In this document: one piece after another, positions 27,457 through 38,240 of the stretch
How the letters are laid out: every line of letters starts with the position of its first letter
Numbering within the stretch: the stretch's first letter is position 1
Source of the DNA: Halodesulfovibrio sp.
GTDB lineage: Bacteria; Desulfobacterota; Desulfovibrionia; Desulfovibrionales; Desulfovibrionaceae
Reading direction: 5' to 3'
Assembly (NCBI RefSeq): GCF_025210605.1
Contig: NZ_JAOARI010000031.1
Coordinates: 113,631-177,630 of the forward strand
DNA length: 64,000 nt
The notes under the pieces: generated by a model
The model's input: only the letters and a program-made list of their open reading frames with translations
Told to the model about the DNA's origin: nothing
Database searches by the model: none
Position numbers and translations under genes: made by a program

Positions 27457-28506
27457 CTAGACTCGTTTGTACTTGTTCTGTTTTTTGACTGAAATAAGCA
27501 GGTCTTCGCCCAACTGCTGTACGCTATGGTAGAAGCTGACGATTTGCATCATATCCCGCATGGAGATGCGCTGAATCATACCATCAGCGCGTAAGGAATC
27601 AAGTCGCCTGTCTGCGCTGTACAATGCCAGCTCCAGCTTGCGAGGGTCAGGAATAATATTACGCCCGATAGAACGCATGATATCTTGCGATTCTTTCACT
27701 ACCTTGCGGATTTCTGCTTCCATCGCAATGCAGTAGTTGCTGTCGTGCAGTTCATGCACCACATGCAGCATTGCGTGTAAATGCTCTACACTTTGTACCA
27801 GTGTCTCGATTTTGATGTCGAGCATAGCGGAATCGTCATCAACAAAAAGTCGCTCATGCCGCAAGTATCCACGAAATAATTCTCGGTTATAGTGAATTTC
27901 ATCTTCAAGATCGATCAACATTTCTTTGCAAGAGTCACAGCTAAGCGCCATGAAGGAATTGACGATGATATCATATTTATCTGCGCACCGGATGAATTGC
28001 TCTTGAAGGCGCTCTTTAAGCTCTGCGCTTGCGTGATGCGGCCAAATAAGCAAGGCAACGACAAAAGTCGCACACACTCCGATAGCTATTTCTACAACAC
28101 GGAATAATGCATAGTAAATGTAGTCTCCGGATGCCTGCGGAGCTAGCATAACAATAGTTACCGTAATGGCTGCCATGGAAAAACGGTTTGTATATCGTTT
28201 AAGGTACGCACATAGTCCAACAGTCACCAAAAAGGCAGCTAAACGCCAGTGGGCTGTTTCCGGTACTATAAAAAGTGCTGTCATCCCCATTGTTGCACCA
28301 ATAGCAGTACCAACAAGGCGGTACAAGCACATCTGAATTGATGCGGCAACGTTGCGCTGCATAACAATAACAGCGCTGATAACAGCCCAGAACCCTAAAT
28401 CTGGAGCAGTCAATGAGGCAACAGAATAAGAAAGAAGTGCGGCAAGTGCGGTTTTGATTCCGTACTTGATGTAATCCGTCCGCTGACGCGAACCTGAAAG
28501 CAGCAT
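27457..28506 (-). CDS. FUSC-type (YccS/aromatic acid exporter-like) inner-membrane protein
   Basis: A 349-aa protein: six hydrophobic segments in residues 15-160 with the FUSC-family blocks GIKTALAALLSYSVASL, FWAVISAVIVMQRNVAASI and RLVGTAIGATMG, then a soluble helical half. Members of this family are thought to export aromatic acids or similar compounds, often with an outer partner; none is encoded nearby. The region 28507-28944 upstream is free of genes and I see nothing else in it. Confidence 0.75.
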   Translation of the reverse strand: MLLSGSRQRTDYIKYGIKTALAALLSYSVASLTAPDLGFWAVISAVIVMQRNVAASIQMCLYRLVGTAIGATMGMTALFIVPETAHWRLAAFLVTVGLCAYLKRYTNRFSMAAITVTIVMLAPQASGDYIYYALFRVVEIAIGVCATFVVALLIWPHHASAELKERLQEQFIRCADKYDIIVNSFMALSCDSCKEMLIDLEDEIHYNRELFRGYLRHERLFVDDDSAMLDIKIETLVQSVEHLHAMLHVVHELHDSNYCIAMEAEIRKVVKESQDIMRSIGRNIIPDPRKLELALYSADRRLDSLRADGMIQRISMRDMMQIVSFYHSVQQLGEDLLISVKKQNKYKRV

Positions 28507-28944
28507 TAAAGGCTCCTGTTAAACAGGCAGGATATACGGAGCTCCTGCAAAAAAAGCAGAACCATATCTCCGAAAAAGTGTATATTGAATTATTTGTCTG
28601 TCTATTTCGGCAAGCACTATAGCAACCCATGAGCACTTGCAAGAATTTTATCTCTGGATGGCTTTGCTAAAAAAGCACTTCAATAAACTATACTAAATGA
28701 TTAGCTACCACAGCACTGCATGATGCCACAGAGAATTTATCAATTGTGCATCACAACGTTGCGCTTGACAAAACTGGATGCACTAAGGTGTTCTTCTAAG
28801 CATGTCGCATCTGTATAGTAAGGATGAGCCGTTAACAGTTGCGAGTGTCGTCTATCCAATTACGTAGCATACAATATTTCTCTATCGAAATGATAGTGCA
28901 ATGCAAAAGGAAAGCAAAATAAGCTTTTATTATACGAGAAAAAA

Positions 28945-29514
28945 ATGAATAAACGCCATATTGCTGTGACTGTTCTGTTACTTCTAGTTTCTGTTGCCTT
29001 TATAAATGGCTATGCAAACGATGATTTGTTTTATGTTGAAGGAAACATTCTGCATATGAATGGAGACATAAATTCTGACACTCCAGACTTGTTGATTGAA
29101 GCCTTGGAGTCAAATCCCCATGTTCAAGAAATCATCATGCACGAAGTCCCCGGTTCCCTTGATGATGACTCCAACTTAGCCGCAGCTAGAATTGTTCGTG
29201 AGCAGGGATTGCGTACACGGGTTTTGCCAGACAGTATGATTGCTTCGGGCGGGGTAGACTTCTTTTTAGCAGGAACCAAACGGTATGTTGCTAAAGGAGC
29301 GATGATTGGTGTTCACTCTTGGGGAGACGGTGCTAGCATGGAAGGTCGCAACTTACCTAGAACACATCCCGATCACCAATTATATCTCGAGTACTATAGG
29401 GCAATGCAGATACCTGAAGCCTTTTACTGGTTCACGCTTGAAGCCGCTTCCTCAGATAATATTCATTTTATGACTGAGGAAGAAATCCAGAAATACCACA
29501 TTGCGGCAGAGTAA
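28945..29514 (+). CDS. Exported ClpP/crotonase-fold protein (COG3904-like)
   Basis: A 189-aa protein with an N-terminal signal peptide (MNKRHIAVTVLLLLVSVAFINGYA) and a ClpP-like domain: the nucleophile candidate Ser101 in MIASGGVDFFLAG and His124 in GAMIGVHSWG correspond to the serine and histidine of ClpP-like peptidases. It is probably periplasmic. The ribosome-binding site is poor (GAGAAAA). Function of this family is unknown. Stands alone between divergent neighbours. Confidence 0.7.
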   Translation: MNKRHIAVTVLLLLVSVAFINGYANDDLFYVEGNILHMNGDINSDTPDLLIEALESNPHVQEIIMHEVPGSLDDDSNLAAARIVREQGLRTRVLPDSMIASGGVDFFLAGTKRYVAKGAMIGVHSWGDGASMEGRNLPRTHPDHQLYLEYYRAMQIPEAFYWFTLEAASSDNIHFMTEEEIQKYHIAAE

Positions 29515-29839
29515 ATTGTCGCAATTACCCAATGGTCATTTATTTAAGTAACATTCTTACGTGACATCAAATGTATCAGCAGCTGCACCTTATGAATGCT
29601 TATGCCTTCATTGGGTGCAGTTAATACGTATTCTGCTAGAATTGTTGTTGCTCATTTTGTTGTCATAATATTCTGTAATAAAAGTATAATGCCTTTTTGT
29701 TTTTCAAAAGCGGGTAGCGTTGGGCAATCTATTATTCCGGTTGATTTACTTGACTGCATCTTGAACCTTAGATAAAGCTGTATCAACTTTTCTTGATGCA
29801 ACTCAATCAAGGCAGCCGAAAATAGCATAGGAATAAAAT
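29515..29839. other. Gene-free stretch of 325 bases with a probable SahR operator
   Basis: AT-rich intergenic DNA before sahR-ahcY. Besides the ATCAA-N6-TTGAT site listed separately I see a short hairpin-like GGGTGCAG/CTGCACC pair near 29582-29621 (CTGCACCTTATGAATGC...GGGTGCAG). No SAH riboswitch signature was found. Confidence 0.45.
29782..29797. promoter_or_regulatory. ATCAA-N6-TTGAT inverted repeat, candidate SahR operator
   Basis: A perfect 5-bp inverted repeat ATCAA-CTTTTC-TTGAT 43 bases before the sahR start. SahR of Desulfovibrio is known to control methionine-cycle genes including ahcY from operators upstream; the identity of this site is my inference. Confidence 0.45.
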
Positions 29840-30760
29840 ATGTCCACCATCCTTCCAGTATTCAAGGCGCTGGCAGATGAAACCCGCCTAAGACTTTTAC
29901 ACGTACTCAACAGATACGAGCTTAGTGTAAACGAACTTGTTACCATTCTTGAAATGGGACAATCCCGCGTTTCCCGCCATCTTAAAATTCTCACCGGAGC
30001 AGGGCTTCTTACCTCCCGTCGCGATGGGTTATGGGTATTTTATAGTGCGCCGACAGAAGGCGAAGGAAGAGAATTTATCGATGCTGTTGCACCATTTATC
30101 GACAGCGACGAAACTCTTGATTCAGACATGGAAATGGCAGCAACCATTATTGAAGAACGGGTACGCAAAACAAAGCAGTTCTTTAATGCCATTGCTGAAG
30201 ACTGGGATCAGCTTAACCGCGAAGTTATCGGCGAGTTTGATCTGCCCGGTGCTATTATTGAGCGCATGCCACGTTGCAAAGTTGCCGTTGATTTAGGCTG
30301 CGGCACAGGAACCTTGCTCGAGCGGATGCTTGAACGTTCACTTAATATTATTGGTGTTGATGGTTCCCCGCGCATGCTGGAGCTTGCAAAACGCAGACTG
30401 GTTGAAGACGAAGACCGGATATCCCTGCGTATCGGTGATCTTGAGCATCTGCCGCTCCGTGATGGCGAAGCAGATTTTGCTACCATCAACATGGTACTGC
30501 ATCACCTTTCCCACCCTGGAAAATCTTTAAAAGAAATCCGACGCGTTCTCCGTAAAGGCGGTCTGCTTGTGCTTGCCGACTTTGATAAGCATGACAATGA
30601 AAAAATGCGTGCTGATTACGGTGATCGCTGGCTCGGTTTTGATATGACAAATTTAGCTCTGAAACTTACAGAAGCAGGCTTTGCACTGCGACAAAGTACG
30701 CTGCATCCTGTACGTAACGGGCTTACAATTCATCTTATTGTAGCAGAAAACACACAATAA
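29840..30760 (+). CDS. sahR: ArsR-family regulator fused to a SAM methyltransferase fold (SahR-like)
   Basis: A 306-aa two-domain protein. Residues 1-100 are an ArsR winged helix (LADETRLRLLHVLN, MGQSRVSRHLKILTGAGLL); residues 145-300 are a class I methyltransferase fold with the SAM-binding motif VDLGCGTGTLLERM (150-163). In Desulfovibrio the SAH-sensing regulator SahR has this architecture and lies next to ahcY, as here: the ahcY start is 22 bases downstream. The methyltransferase fold is expected to bind S-adenosylhomocysteine as the signal, not necessarily to catalyse. Confidence 0.82.
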   Translation: MSTILPVFKALADETRLRLLHVLNRYELSVNELVTILEMGQSRVSRHLKILTGAGLLTSRRDGLWVFYSAPTEGEGREFIDAVAPFIDSDETLDSDMEMAATIIEERVRKTKQFFNAIAEDWDQLNREVIGEFDLPGAIIERMPRCKVAVDLGCGTGTLLERMLERSLNIIGVDGSPRMLELAKRRLVEDEDRISLRIGDLEHLPLRDGEADFATINMVLHHLSHPGKSLKEIRRVLRKGGLLVLADFDKHDNEKMRADYGDRWLGFDMTNLALKLTEAGFALRQSTLHPVRNGLTIHLIVAENTQ

Positions 30761-30779
30761 ATTTCCTAGGAGAAATTGA

Positions 30780-32222
<1,443 letters not shown>

Positions 32223-32236
32223 GCGAAGAATTAAAA

Positions 32237-32268
32237 CAAAAAAGCCGCAGTATTCTGCGGCTTTTTTT
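32237..32268 (+). terminator. Terminator after ahcY
   Basis: CAAAAAAGCCGCAG / CTGCGGCTTTTTTTG with a TATT loop. Confidence 0.92.
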
Positions 32269-32568
32269 GTTTTACAGAAGTATTTTTGAGTTAGTTATAA
32301 AGGCGTTTTTTTGGGAACATGTGCATTAGGGCAGCTAAGTACATCAGTGCAAGGTGACTGTAGTTTGGCTTTACGCTGGTTAGTATCGCGTAAGTCGAAA
32401 GCACATTCTGATTTCAACTAGTTCAATCAACTGTCTGGTCTCAAAAATAGTTAGCACAACGAATGTTCGTGCGAGAGAAAGGTGTATAAAACGATAGGGT
32501 GAGTGCTGAGTGAAGTTATTCGAAGGGCGCTTTGCCGTAGCTTTCAAGCCAGATAACGAGAGTCCTGC
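32269..32568. other. Gene-free stretch of about 300 bases
   Basis: Lies between the ahcY terminator and the convergent cbiA gene. A 68-codon minus-strand frame here lacks a ribosome-binding site and any recognisable pattern. Nothing else seen. Confidence 0.4.
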
Positions 32569-32594
32569 CCACTTCTTTTTACCCAAAGAAGTGG
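32569..32594 (-). terminator. Hairpin just after the cbiA stop
   Basis: Perfect 10-bp inverted repeat CCACTTCTTT/AAAGAAGTGG with a 6-base loop, 3 bases after the cbiA stop codon on the minus strand. No T-run follows. Confidence 0.5.
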
Positions 32595-32597
32595 TCG

Positions 32598-34073
32598 CTA
32601 TTCAGCAATAGAAACAGGCTTCCCAGATTTGAACTCGTGCGCTGCACGGACAAAATTAACAGCCCAGTGTGGCTCACCTAGGGCGAAAAGATGTGTGTAG
32701 GATGCGAACACGTTTTTGTAGATTAAGCCATCCAGCCGCTCTCCCATACCGAATCCTTTGGACATTCTGAAGCCAAAGGTGGGTGTCTCATTTTCCACAA
32801 TGCATTTTGAATAATGAAACTCGTGACCACGAACTACAGAGCCAAGCGGGTGGTAGGGATTTGGTTCAATGACTTCTGCGTCAATGTAGCCAAGCCCCTG
32901 CGGGCGTTTACATAACTGCGTCTGTACAGGAAGTACATCTGCCATTGGTGATGTGGCTGTCTCTTGCACGAGTGCTTTGCAAAGATACATAAAGCCACCG
33001 CATTCAGCGTAGATAGGCATCCCGCTTTCTGCGAGTGAACGCACGTGCTCAGAAATTTTTGTGTTGGCAGCTATGGATTCGTGCAACGTTTCAGGAAAAC
33101 CGCCACCAAGGTACAGTGCGTCAATTTTTGCCCAGTCTTGAGGAGACGTTACAGACAAGCGAACGAGGCGTGCGCCTGCATGTTGTAAGGCTTGCAGATT
33201 CTCGTCGTAATAGAACCAGAGAGCATCATCATGCACGTAGCCGATGCAAGGTTTAGTCGAAGATGCAACGTCCTCGCAATGAGGCATTGTCGTTGAGCAT
33301 GGAGTAGTTATTTGAGGCGCTGTATTGGCACCTGTCACGACCTTTTCAGTTACATCCCACACATTGGGTTGAGCAGATACATTTGGAGCAGCAGAAGCGA
33401 GTTTCCACATCTTTTCTAGGTCAAGGTGGTCTTCGATGATGTCTGCTACTTCTTCGAGAGCAGAGTTCGTTCCTTCGTACTCTGCGTTTGAAATAAGCCC
33501 CATGTGTCGTTCAGGAATCGGGTTCTGCGCGATCTTAGGCAGGCAGCCCAGCACTGGAACATCCGTGTAATGCTCAATTGTCTGGCATAATATGTTACGG
33601 TGGCGGTCTGTAGCGGTACGGTTAAGAACAACGCCAGCAATGTGTACGCCTTCTTCAAAATTGAGCATGCCAGTCAGGATAGCTGCGGCTGTACGAGTCA
33701 TTTTCGTACAATCCATAGCAAGAATGACTGGCGTATTAAGAATGCGCGCAAGCTCTGCTGTTGAGCATGTTCCTGTTATATCTTTTCCGTCGAAAAGTCC
33801 GCGATTGCCTTCAATGAGTGCGCCTTCATACCCTTCTGCTGTTGTAGCAAACAGCGAGTTGAGAGTCGCGTTATCAAGAAGATAGGGGTCAAGGTTGGTG
33901 CAAGGGGTTTGTGCAGCAAGTGCCAGCCATTTGGCATCAATGTAGTCCGGCCCTTTTTTGTAAGGCTTGATAACTTTACCTTTGCGGCTCCACGCACGGG
34001 TAGTGCCAAGACTGGTAATGGTCTTTCCTGTGCCGCCGCTGAGTCCGGCGATGATGAGTCGTGGAAGGGTCAT
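32598..34073 (-). CDS. cbiA: Cobyrinic acid a,c-diamide synthase (CbiA/CobB)
   Basis: A 491-aa ATP- and glutamine-dependent amidase. N-terminal P-loop GLSGGTGKT (10-18) of the dethiobiotin-synthetase-like domain; C-terminal class I glutaminase with the nucleophile Cys in YAECGGFMYLCKAL and a VRGHEFHYS histidine block. Known substrates in the family are cobyrinic acid (B12) or sirohydrochlorin-type precursors, and in Desulfovibrio this gene lies after dsrABD; amidation of sirohaem for DsrAB is a long-standing idea (the DsrN role). I start at ATG 34073; the frame runs to 34199 but the extra residues carry no conserved pattern. Confidence 0.88.
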   Translation of the reverse strand: MTLPRLIIAGLSGGTGKTITSLGTTRAWSRKGKVIKPYKKGPDYIDAKWLALAAQTPCTNLDPYLLDNATLNSLFATTAEGYEGALIEGNRGLFDGKDITGTCSTAELARILNTPVILAMDCTKMTRTAAAILTGMLNFEEGVHIAGVVLNRTATDRHRNILCQTIEHYTDVPVLGCLPKIAQNPIPERHMGLISNAEYEGTNSALEEVADIIEDHLDLEKMWKLASAAPNVSAQPNVWDVTEKVVTGANTAPQITTPCSTTMPHCEDVASSTKPCIGYVHDDALWFYYDENLQALQHAGARLVRLSVTSPQDWAKIDALYLGGGFPETLHESIAANTKISEHVRSLAESGMPIYAECGGFMYLCKALVQETATSPMADVLPVQTQLCKRPQGLGYIDAEVIEPNPYHPLGSVVRGHEFHYSKCIVENETPTFGFRMSKGFGMGERLDGLIYKNVFASYTHLFALGEPHWAVNFVRAAHEFKSGKPVSIAE

Positions 34074-34131
34074 ACTATGCCTTGCTGTACTAAGTTTGCT
34101 GATAAAAAAACAGAGCCGTAAAATAGAAAGA

Positions 34132-34155
34132 GCGTATGGACAAACGCCCATACGC
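34132..34155 (-). terminator. Hairpin between dsrD and cbiA
   Basis: GCGTATGG / CCATACGC stem with an 8-base loop, followed on the minus strand by TCTTTCTATTTT, 25 bases beyond the dsrD stop. It could end most dsr transcripts and let a fraction reach cbiA. Confidence 0.6.
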
Positions 34156-34179
34156 CTTACGCTCTGGAGACCAAAGAAA

Positions 34180-34416
34180 TTAATCTTCGTGCTCAGCACC
34201 AGCCTGTTTGCCAGCGCCTTTGAGACCGTACATAGTAGTGGAACCGGAAGACCAGTATTCCATTACTTCAGATTTAACGAGCTCTGAGAGGATCTTTTTT
34301 ACAGCACGAGGTTTCATATCCGGGAAGAGCGGAAGAAAGTCGTTGAAGTAAAATTTAGATTTGCTCTTGGATTTGGACTCGATGAAGTCAACAATAATTT
34401 TAGTTGATTCTTCCAT
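34180..34416 (-). CDS. dsrD: DsrD, allosteric activator of dissimilatory sulfite reductase
   Basis: A 78-aa winged-helix protein: DFIESKSKSKSKFYFNDFLPLFPDMKPRAVKKILSELVKSEVMEYWSSGSTTMYGLKG is the DsrD fold in order. It binds DsrAB and stimulates sulfite reduction; it is characteristic of organisms that run the Dsr pathway in the reductive direction. It lies 77 bases after dsrB, with a strong hairpin in the gap. Confidence 0.95.
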   Translation of the reverse strand: MEESTKIIVDFIESKSKSKSKFYFNDFLPLFPDMKPRAVKKILSELVKSEVMEYWSSGSTTMYGLKGAGKQAGAEHED

Positions 34417-34446
34417 GGGAAGCCCCTTTAGCGTTTAAGCGTTAAA

Positions 34447-34471
34447 CCGGACGAGGGAAACCCTCGTCCGG
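34447..34471 (-). terminator. Perfect hairpin between dsrB and dsrD
   Basis: 11-bp perfect stem CCGGACGAGGG/CCCTCGTCCGG with a 3-base loop, followed on the minus strand by TTTAACGC. Probably a partial terminator or a 3'-end stabiliser of the abundant dsrAB message. Confidence 0.65.
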
Positions 34472-34493
34472 CGTAATTTCAAAGTAACTTTGC

Positions 34494-35639
34494 TTAGAAC
34501 TTGAACTGTGTAGTCTGGCGCCAAGTGTAGTAAGCGTGGTCACGGAAGTCATCAATGAGATGCTGGGTGAACTCGAGGCCGGTAAGTTCGAAGAACTTTT
34601 CCCAACCGATGCGCTCAATCCAGTCACCGAGACGCTCGTATTTCATAGCGTTGTCAGCGTAGATATCAATGATGTGTTTGATTTTCTCAGTGAGTGTAGG
34701 CCAACGAGGAGTTTCGTTAGGAATGTACGCTACTACTACTTTAGAGAACTTAGGCTGGGAGATACGGTTAGAAACCTTACCACCAACCATGATTACAACG
34801 CCGTCGCCTTCACCATCAGAGATAGGAAGAGCTGGACACATAGTGTAGCAGTTACCACAGTACATGCAACGCTCGTTCTTAATAGCGATGGTGTTAACTT
34901 TTTTACCGTCGAGTTCAACCTTGGTAGGACGAACAGCAGCGGTAGGACAAGAAGCAACTGCGAGAGGAATCTCACAAAGCTGATCAGTCCACTCGTGGTC
35001 GATCATTGGTGGCTTACGGTGAATACCAACAATACCGATGTCGGAGCAGTGTACAGCACCACACATGTTGAGACAACATGCGAGAGCGATACGAACTGGT
35101 GCAGGCAGACGGTGATCCTGGAAGTCAGAGAAAACTGTATCCATTACAGCTTTTACTGGACCGGATGCGTCAGTTGCTGGGGTGTGGCAGTGTACCCAAC
35201 CCTGAGTGTGAACGATGTTGGAAATACCAGCGCCAGTACCACCTACAGGGAATTTGCTTGAGCCACCATCAAATTTACGAGAAGCAAGATCTTCTTTAAG
35301 AGCAGCTACTTTGTCTTCGCTGTCTGTCATAAATTCAATGTTGTTACGAGTAGTAAAGCGGAGGTAGCCGTCACAATGTTTGTCAGCAATTTCGCAGATT
35401 TCGCGAATGTGTGTAACAGACATAAGACGTGCAGCACCTACACGAACGGTAAATACTTTATCACCGGATTCACCAACGTGAACCAATACACCAGGCTCGA
35501 GGATTTCGTGGTATGCCCACTTACCTTTGTTAGCCTTGATTACTGGAGGAAGGAATTCGGTGAATTCACGAGGGCCAATATCGGTGATACGGCCTTCCAT
35601 TGGTTTAGCTGGATTGTAACCAGAAGAGATGAATGCCAT
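34494..35639 (-). CDS. dsrB: Dissimilatory sulfite reductase beta subunit
   Basis: A 381-aa subunit of the cytoplasmic DsrAB enzyme that reduces sulfite to the DsrC-bound state in sulfate respiration. The sirohaem-[4Fe-4S] cysteines are visible in [15 protein letters not shown], and a ferredoxin domain in CPTAAVRP...[15 protein letters not shown]. Starts 18 bases after dsrA with AGAGGAG upstream. Length and composition match Desulfovibrio DsrB. Confidence 0.98.
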   Translation of the reverse strand: MAFISSGYNPAKPMEGRITDIGPREFTEFLPPVIKANKGKWAYHEILEPGVLVHVGESGDKVFTVRVGAARLMSVTHIREICEIADKHCDGYLRFTTRNNIEFMTDSEDKVAALKEDLASRKFDGGSSKFPVGGTGAGISNIVHTQGWVHCHTPATDASGPVKAVMDTVFSDFQDHRLPAPVRIALACCLNMCGAVHCSDIGIVGIHRKPPMIDHEWTDQLCEIPLAVASCPTAAVRPTKVELDGKKVNTIAIKNERCMYCGNCYTMCPALPISDGEGDGVVIMVGGKVSNRISQPKFSKVVVAYIPNETPRWPTLTEKIKHIIDIYADNAMKYERLGDWIERIGWEKFFELTGLEFTQHLIDDFRDHAYYTWRQTTQFKF

Positions 35640-35657
35640 GTTATCGTACTCCTCTTC

Positions 35658-36971
35658 TTAGCGCTGGTGGCGCTTACGGTATTCGTTGATGTCACGGTCC
35701 CAACCGCCAGGTACTTCGTCTTCTTTGAAGAAGATGTACGGGTTGTGACGAGGTTCCTGAACGTTGTGAGCAGTCGGAGTCTGACCAGTAACTTCGAGGA
35801 GTTTCTGGAGAGAGAGACGACGCATGGTTTCACCAAGACGTTCACGGTTTTTACCTTCTTCCATCCACCAGTCCCAAATGTTTTCAACAACTTCTTTGAT
35901 TTCGTCGAAATCGCCGGAAGCTTCAACAAAAGGAACTACGAGGGAAGACATCTGTGCACCGTCGAGGATAGGAGCTTTCGCACCACAGAGGATGGAAGCA
36001 CCACGTTCGTCACCGATACGCAGAGCACGAGGCATGGTGTTGATGCAGTGCATACAACGAACACATTCGGAACGATCGATAGCGAGTTTGCCACCTTCCC
36101 ACTTCATAGCAGCGGAAGGACAACGGTTGATAACTTCAGCTTCGATGTCAAATGCACCCCAATCTTTACCGGAGTGTGCGCCTGCGTTTGGCTTAAATTC
36201 GCCAGCAACGTAAGCAGCTACAGCTTCCTGATCGATTTTGATGCTGTCTTTCCAAGTACCAACAACTGAGAAGTCGGAGCGAGCCATAGCAGCTACACAA
36301 CCGTTAGGACAGCCGTCGAACTTGAATTTGAACTTGTATGGGAACGCTGGACGGTGAAGTTCGTCCTGGTATTCCATGGTCAAGTTGTAAGAAGCAGCCT
36401 GGGTGTCGTAACAAGCGTATTCACAACGGGACTCGCCGAGACAAGCAGCAGGAGTACGCAGGTTAGAACCGGAACCACCAAGGTCGTTGTTGAGATCGTG
36501 GGTGATTTCCCAGAAGATCTCTTCGAGCTGAGGAGTGGTAGTACCGAGAAGTACGATGTCACCAGTTGCGCCGTGCATGTTGGTAAGACCGGAACCACGG
36601 AGATCCCAGATGTCACAGAGCTGACGGAGGAAATCAGTGGTGTAGTATTTACCAGCTGGCTGGTTAACACGTACGGTGTGGAAATGTGCAACGCCAGGGA
36701 ACTGTTCTGGCTGGTCACAGTAACGACCAATAACACCACCACCGTAACCGAATACGCCTACGATGCCGCCGTGTTTCCAGTGAGTTTCACCGTCGTTGTA
36801 AGAAAGTTCCAGAACACCGAGGAGATCGTCAGGACAATCTACAGGGATCTGGTAATCAAGACCTTTAGGGTTGGCAGCACGGTTAGCTGCTTCCTGCTTA
36901 ATGTCGGATACAAAACTCGGCCATGGGCCGGTTTCGAGCTGATCCAACAGAGGAGTTGCGTGTTTCGCCAT
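35658..36971 (-). CDS. dsrA: Dissimilatory sulfite reductase alpha subunit
   Basis: A 437-aa catalytic subunit. The [4Fe-4S] ligands of the sirohaem site are Cys177, Cys183, Cys221 and Cys225 (CLGESRCEYAC and GCPNGC), exactly the numbering known for Desulfovibrio vulgaris DsrA; a ferredoxin domain (CVRCMHCINTMP) follows. GGAGGTAAGG lies before ATG. First gene of dsrABD-cbiA. The presence of dsrD and the sequence type indicate the reductive, sulfate-respiring form. Confidence 0.98.
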   Translation of the reverse strand: MAKHATPLLDQLETGPWPSFVSDIKQEAANRAANPKGLDYQIPVDCPDDLLGVLELSYNDGETHWKHGGIVGVFGYGGGVIGRYCDQPEQFPGVAHFHTVRVNQPAGKYYTTDFLRQLCDIWDLRGSGLTNMHGATGDIVLLGTTTPQLEEIFWEITHDLNNDLGGSGSNLRTPAACLGESRCEYACYDTQAASYNLTMEYQDELHRPAFPYKFKFKFDGCPNGCVAAMARSDFSVVGTWKDSIKIDQEAVAAYVAGEFKPNAGAHSGKDWGAFDIEAEVINRCPSAAMKWEGGKLAIDRSECVRCMHCINTMPRALRIGDERGASILCGAKAPILDGAQMSSLVVPFVEASGDFDEIKEVVENIWDWWMEEGKNRERLGETMRRLSLQKLLEVTGQTPTAHNVQEPRHNPYIFFKEDEVPGGWDRDINEYRKRHQR

Positions 36972-37137
36972 TACCTTACCTCCACAAAAAGTTGGTATGT
37001 GTTTTTACACCAGACACTTTCCATCCCACCGCAGGCGATCTGAAGAGCGGTCAAGATGGACGCACCTTACAAGGAGTAAATCTGGTCTAAGATATTATTC
37101 CTGAAAAAGGGCGTGATTTTTTGGACAAAGTTAACTC

Positions 37138-37166
37138 TTGCTAGAAAGAACGCCTCACTTTGTCAA
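37138..37166 (-). promoter_or_regulatory. Candidate promoter of the dsr operon
   Basis: On the minus strand TTGACA (37166-37161), 17 bases, then TAGCAA (37143-37138). It would give a leader of about 160 bases before dsrA. The rest of 36972-37482 shows no further gene; an 89-codon plus-strand frame there has no ribosome-binding site. Confidence 0.5.
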
Positions 37167-37482
37167 GGGGATTTCATAAGTTTATGTATAGTCTTCCCTA
37201 TTTCTAAGGTGCAGAAAAACAACGCAAACTCTTCGTTACATGCTGACAATTTAAGTTTGCAGGTGGGTAGTAACATAACGAACTTTCATAAGAAGAAAGG
37301 GTATATTTATATGCGTTATTTTTTTCACAAACACCTTTTTCTGATAAAAAATAAAAATAGAAAAAAACTAAATTTGTTGTAAACGGATTTTTAGAATTCG
37401 TACGTTATAGAATGCAGCTTGCAGACTTGACCTCGCAGCGTAAATGAGGTCAAAGCCACACAAGAACACTGTGAGGTATGTT

Positions 37483-37740
37483 ATGAAAGATCAGCTTGGA
37501 CATTACTACTATCCTGCACCGAACGATAAGAAAACACGCGTGTATGTGCGCTACAATGCCGATGACGTGGAGTTTCGTCTGTGGCGTGCAGATAATGAGC
37601 AAGTGTGGGATCAGCATGGGTGGGTTCCATATGAAGCCATTAAGCAAGCAGCAGAAATGTATAAAGGAATGGGACGCGATGCCGACCCGATGCTTTTTTA
37701 TGATATATCTGTTGCCAAAGTTTTGCTTAACGAAAATTAA
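37483..37740 (+). CDS. Small conserved-looking protein of unknown function
   Basis: An 85-aa protein rich in aromatic and charged residues (MKDQLGHYYYPAPNDKKTRVYVR...). ATG 37483 follows GTGAGG, and codon pattern is coding-like. No motif recognised and no signal peptide. It has its own terminator. It may be a Desulfovibrionaceae-specific gene next to dsr, but no functional link is visible. Confidence 0.6.
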   Translation: MKDQLGHYYYPAPNDKKTRVYVRYNADDVEFRLWRADNEQVWDQHGWVPYEAIKQAAEMYKGMGRDADPMLFYDISVAKVLLNEN

Positions 37741-37819
37741 GAGCTTTAGCGGCTGCGCGGAACATTGATATGCGGTTAAGATGATTTCGTATGATCGAAA
37801 TTTGTAGAAAATAGAAGCA

Positions 37820-37850
37820 GGTGTATACGATGCTGTATGCACCCTTTTTC
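37820..37850 (+). terminator. Terminator after the 85-aa gene
   Basis: GGTGTATAC / GTATGCACC (one wobble) with a 6-base loop, then CTTTTTC. Confidence 0.7.
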
Positions 37851-37930
37851 TAGTTTTTTGTGAACTGCCTATTCTTTTAATTTTAATGAAAAAATTTCGC
37901 TGACAGTCGTATTGCGTTTTTTGTACAGGT

Positions 37931-37965
37931 AGCGGCAAGCTCTGAATTTTCAGAACTTGCCGCTA
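37931..37965 (+). terminator. Second terminator-like hairpin without an obvious gene
   Basis: AGCGGCAAGCTCTGA / TCAGAACTTGCCGCT (one mismatch), then ATTTTTTG. It lies about 80 bases beyond the previous terminator; the transcript it ends is unclear. Confidence 0.7.
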
Positions 37966-38240
37966 TTTTTTGTGCTAAATATTTGCTGCATGCATTTGCT
38001 GTTATATAATGTTAGACTGTGGTTAGATTGAGGCTGCTAGATGCGATAAATCAGAAGCTGCACACAGACTATACCCACCTTCATATGTGCAGTGACACTT
38101 CATTTAGATAGCCAATGAGTTCTTGTGGTTGGTTCATTATATCCTCTTGTATCGAGCAATAAGGATATTGTGCGCCACTCAGTTTTGCCTTTTTTGTAAA
38201 ATTGTGTATTGTGACCGATGCAAAAAGAGATGAGGTGATC

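Noticed and set aside
32380..32586. 68-codon minus-strand frame between ahcY and cbiA
   Set aside because: No ribosome-binding site, and it runs into the terminator hairpin of cbiA.
34536..37043. Long plus-strand frames (up to 297 codons) opposite dsrA and dsrB
   Set aside because: They mirror codon bias of the real genes on the other strand, have no ribosome-binding sites and no protein-like patterns.
37113..37382. 89-codon plus-strand frame in the dsr upstream region
   Set aside because: It overlaps the likely dsr promoter, is low-complexity at its end and has no ribosome-binding site.
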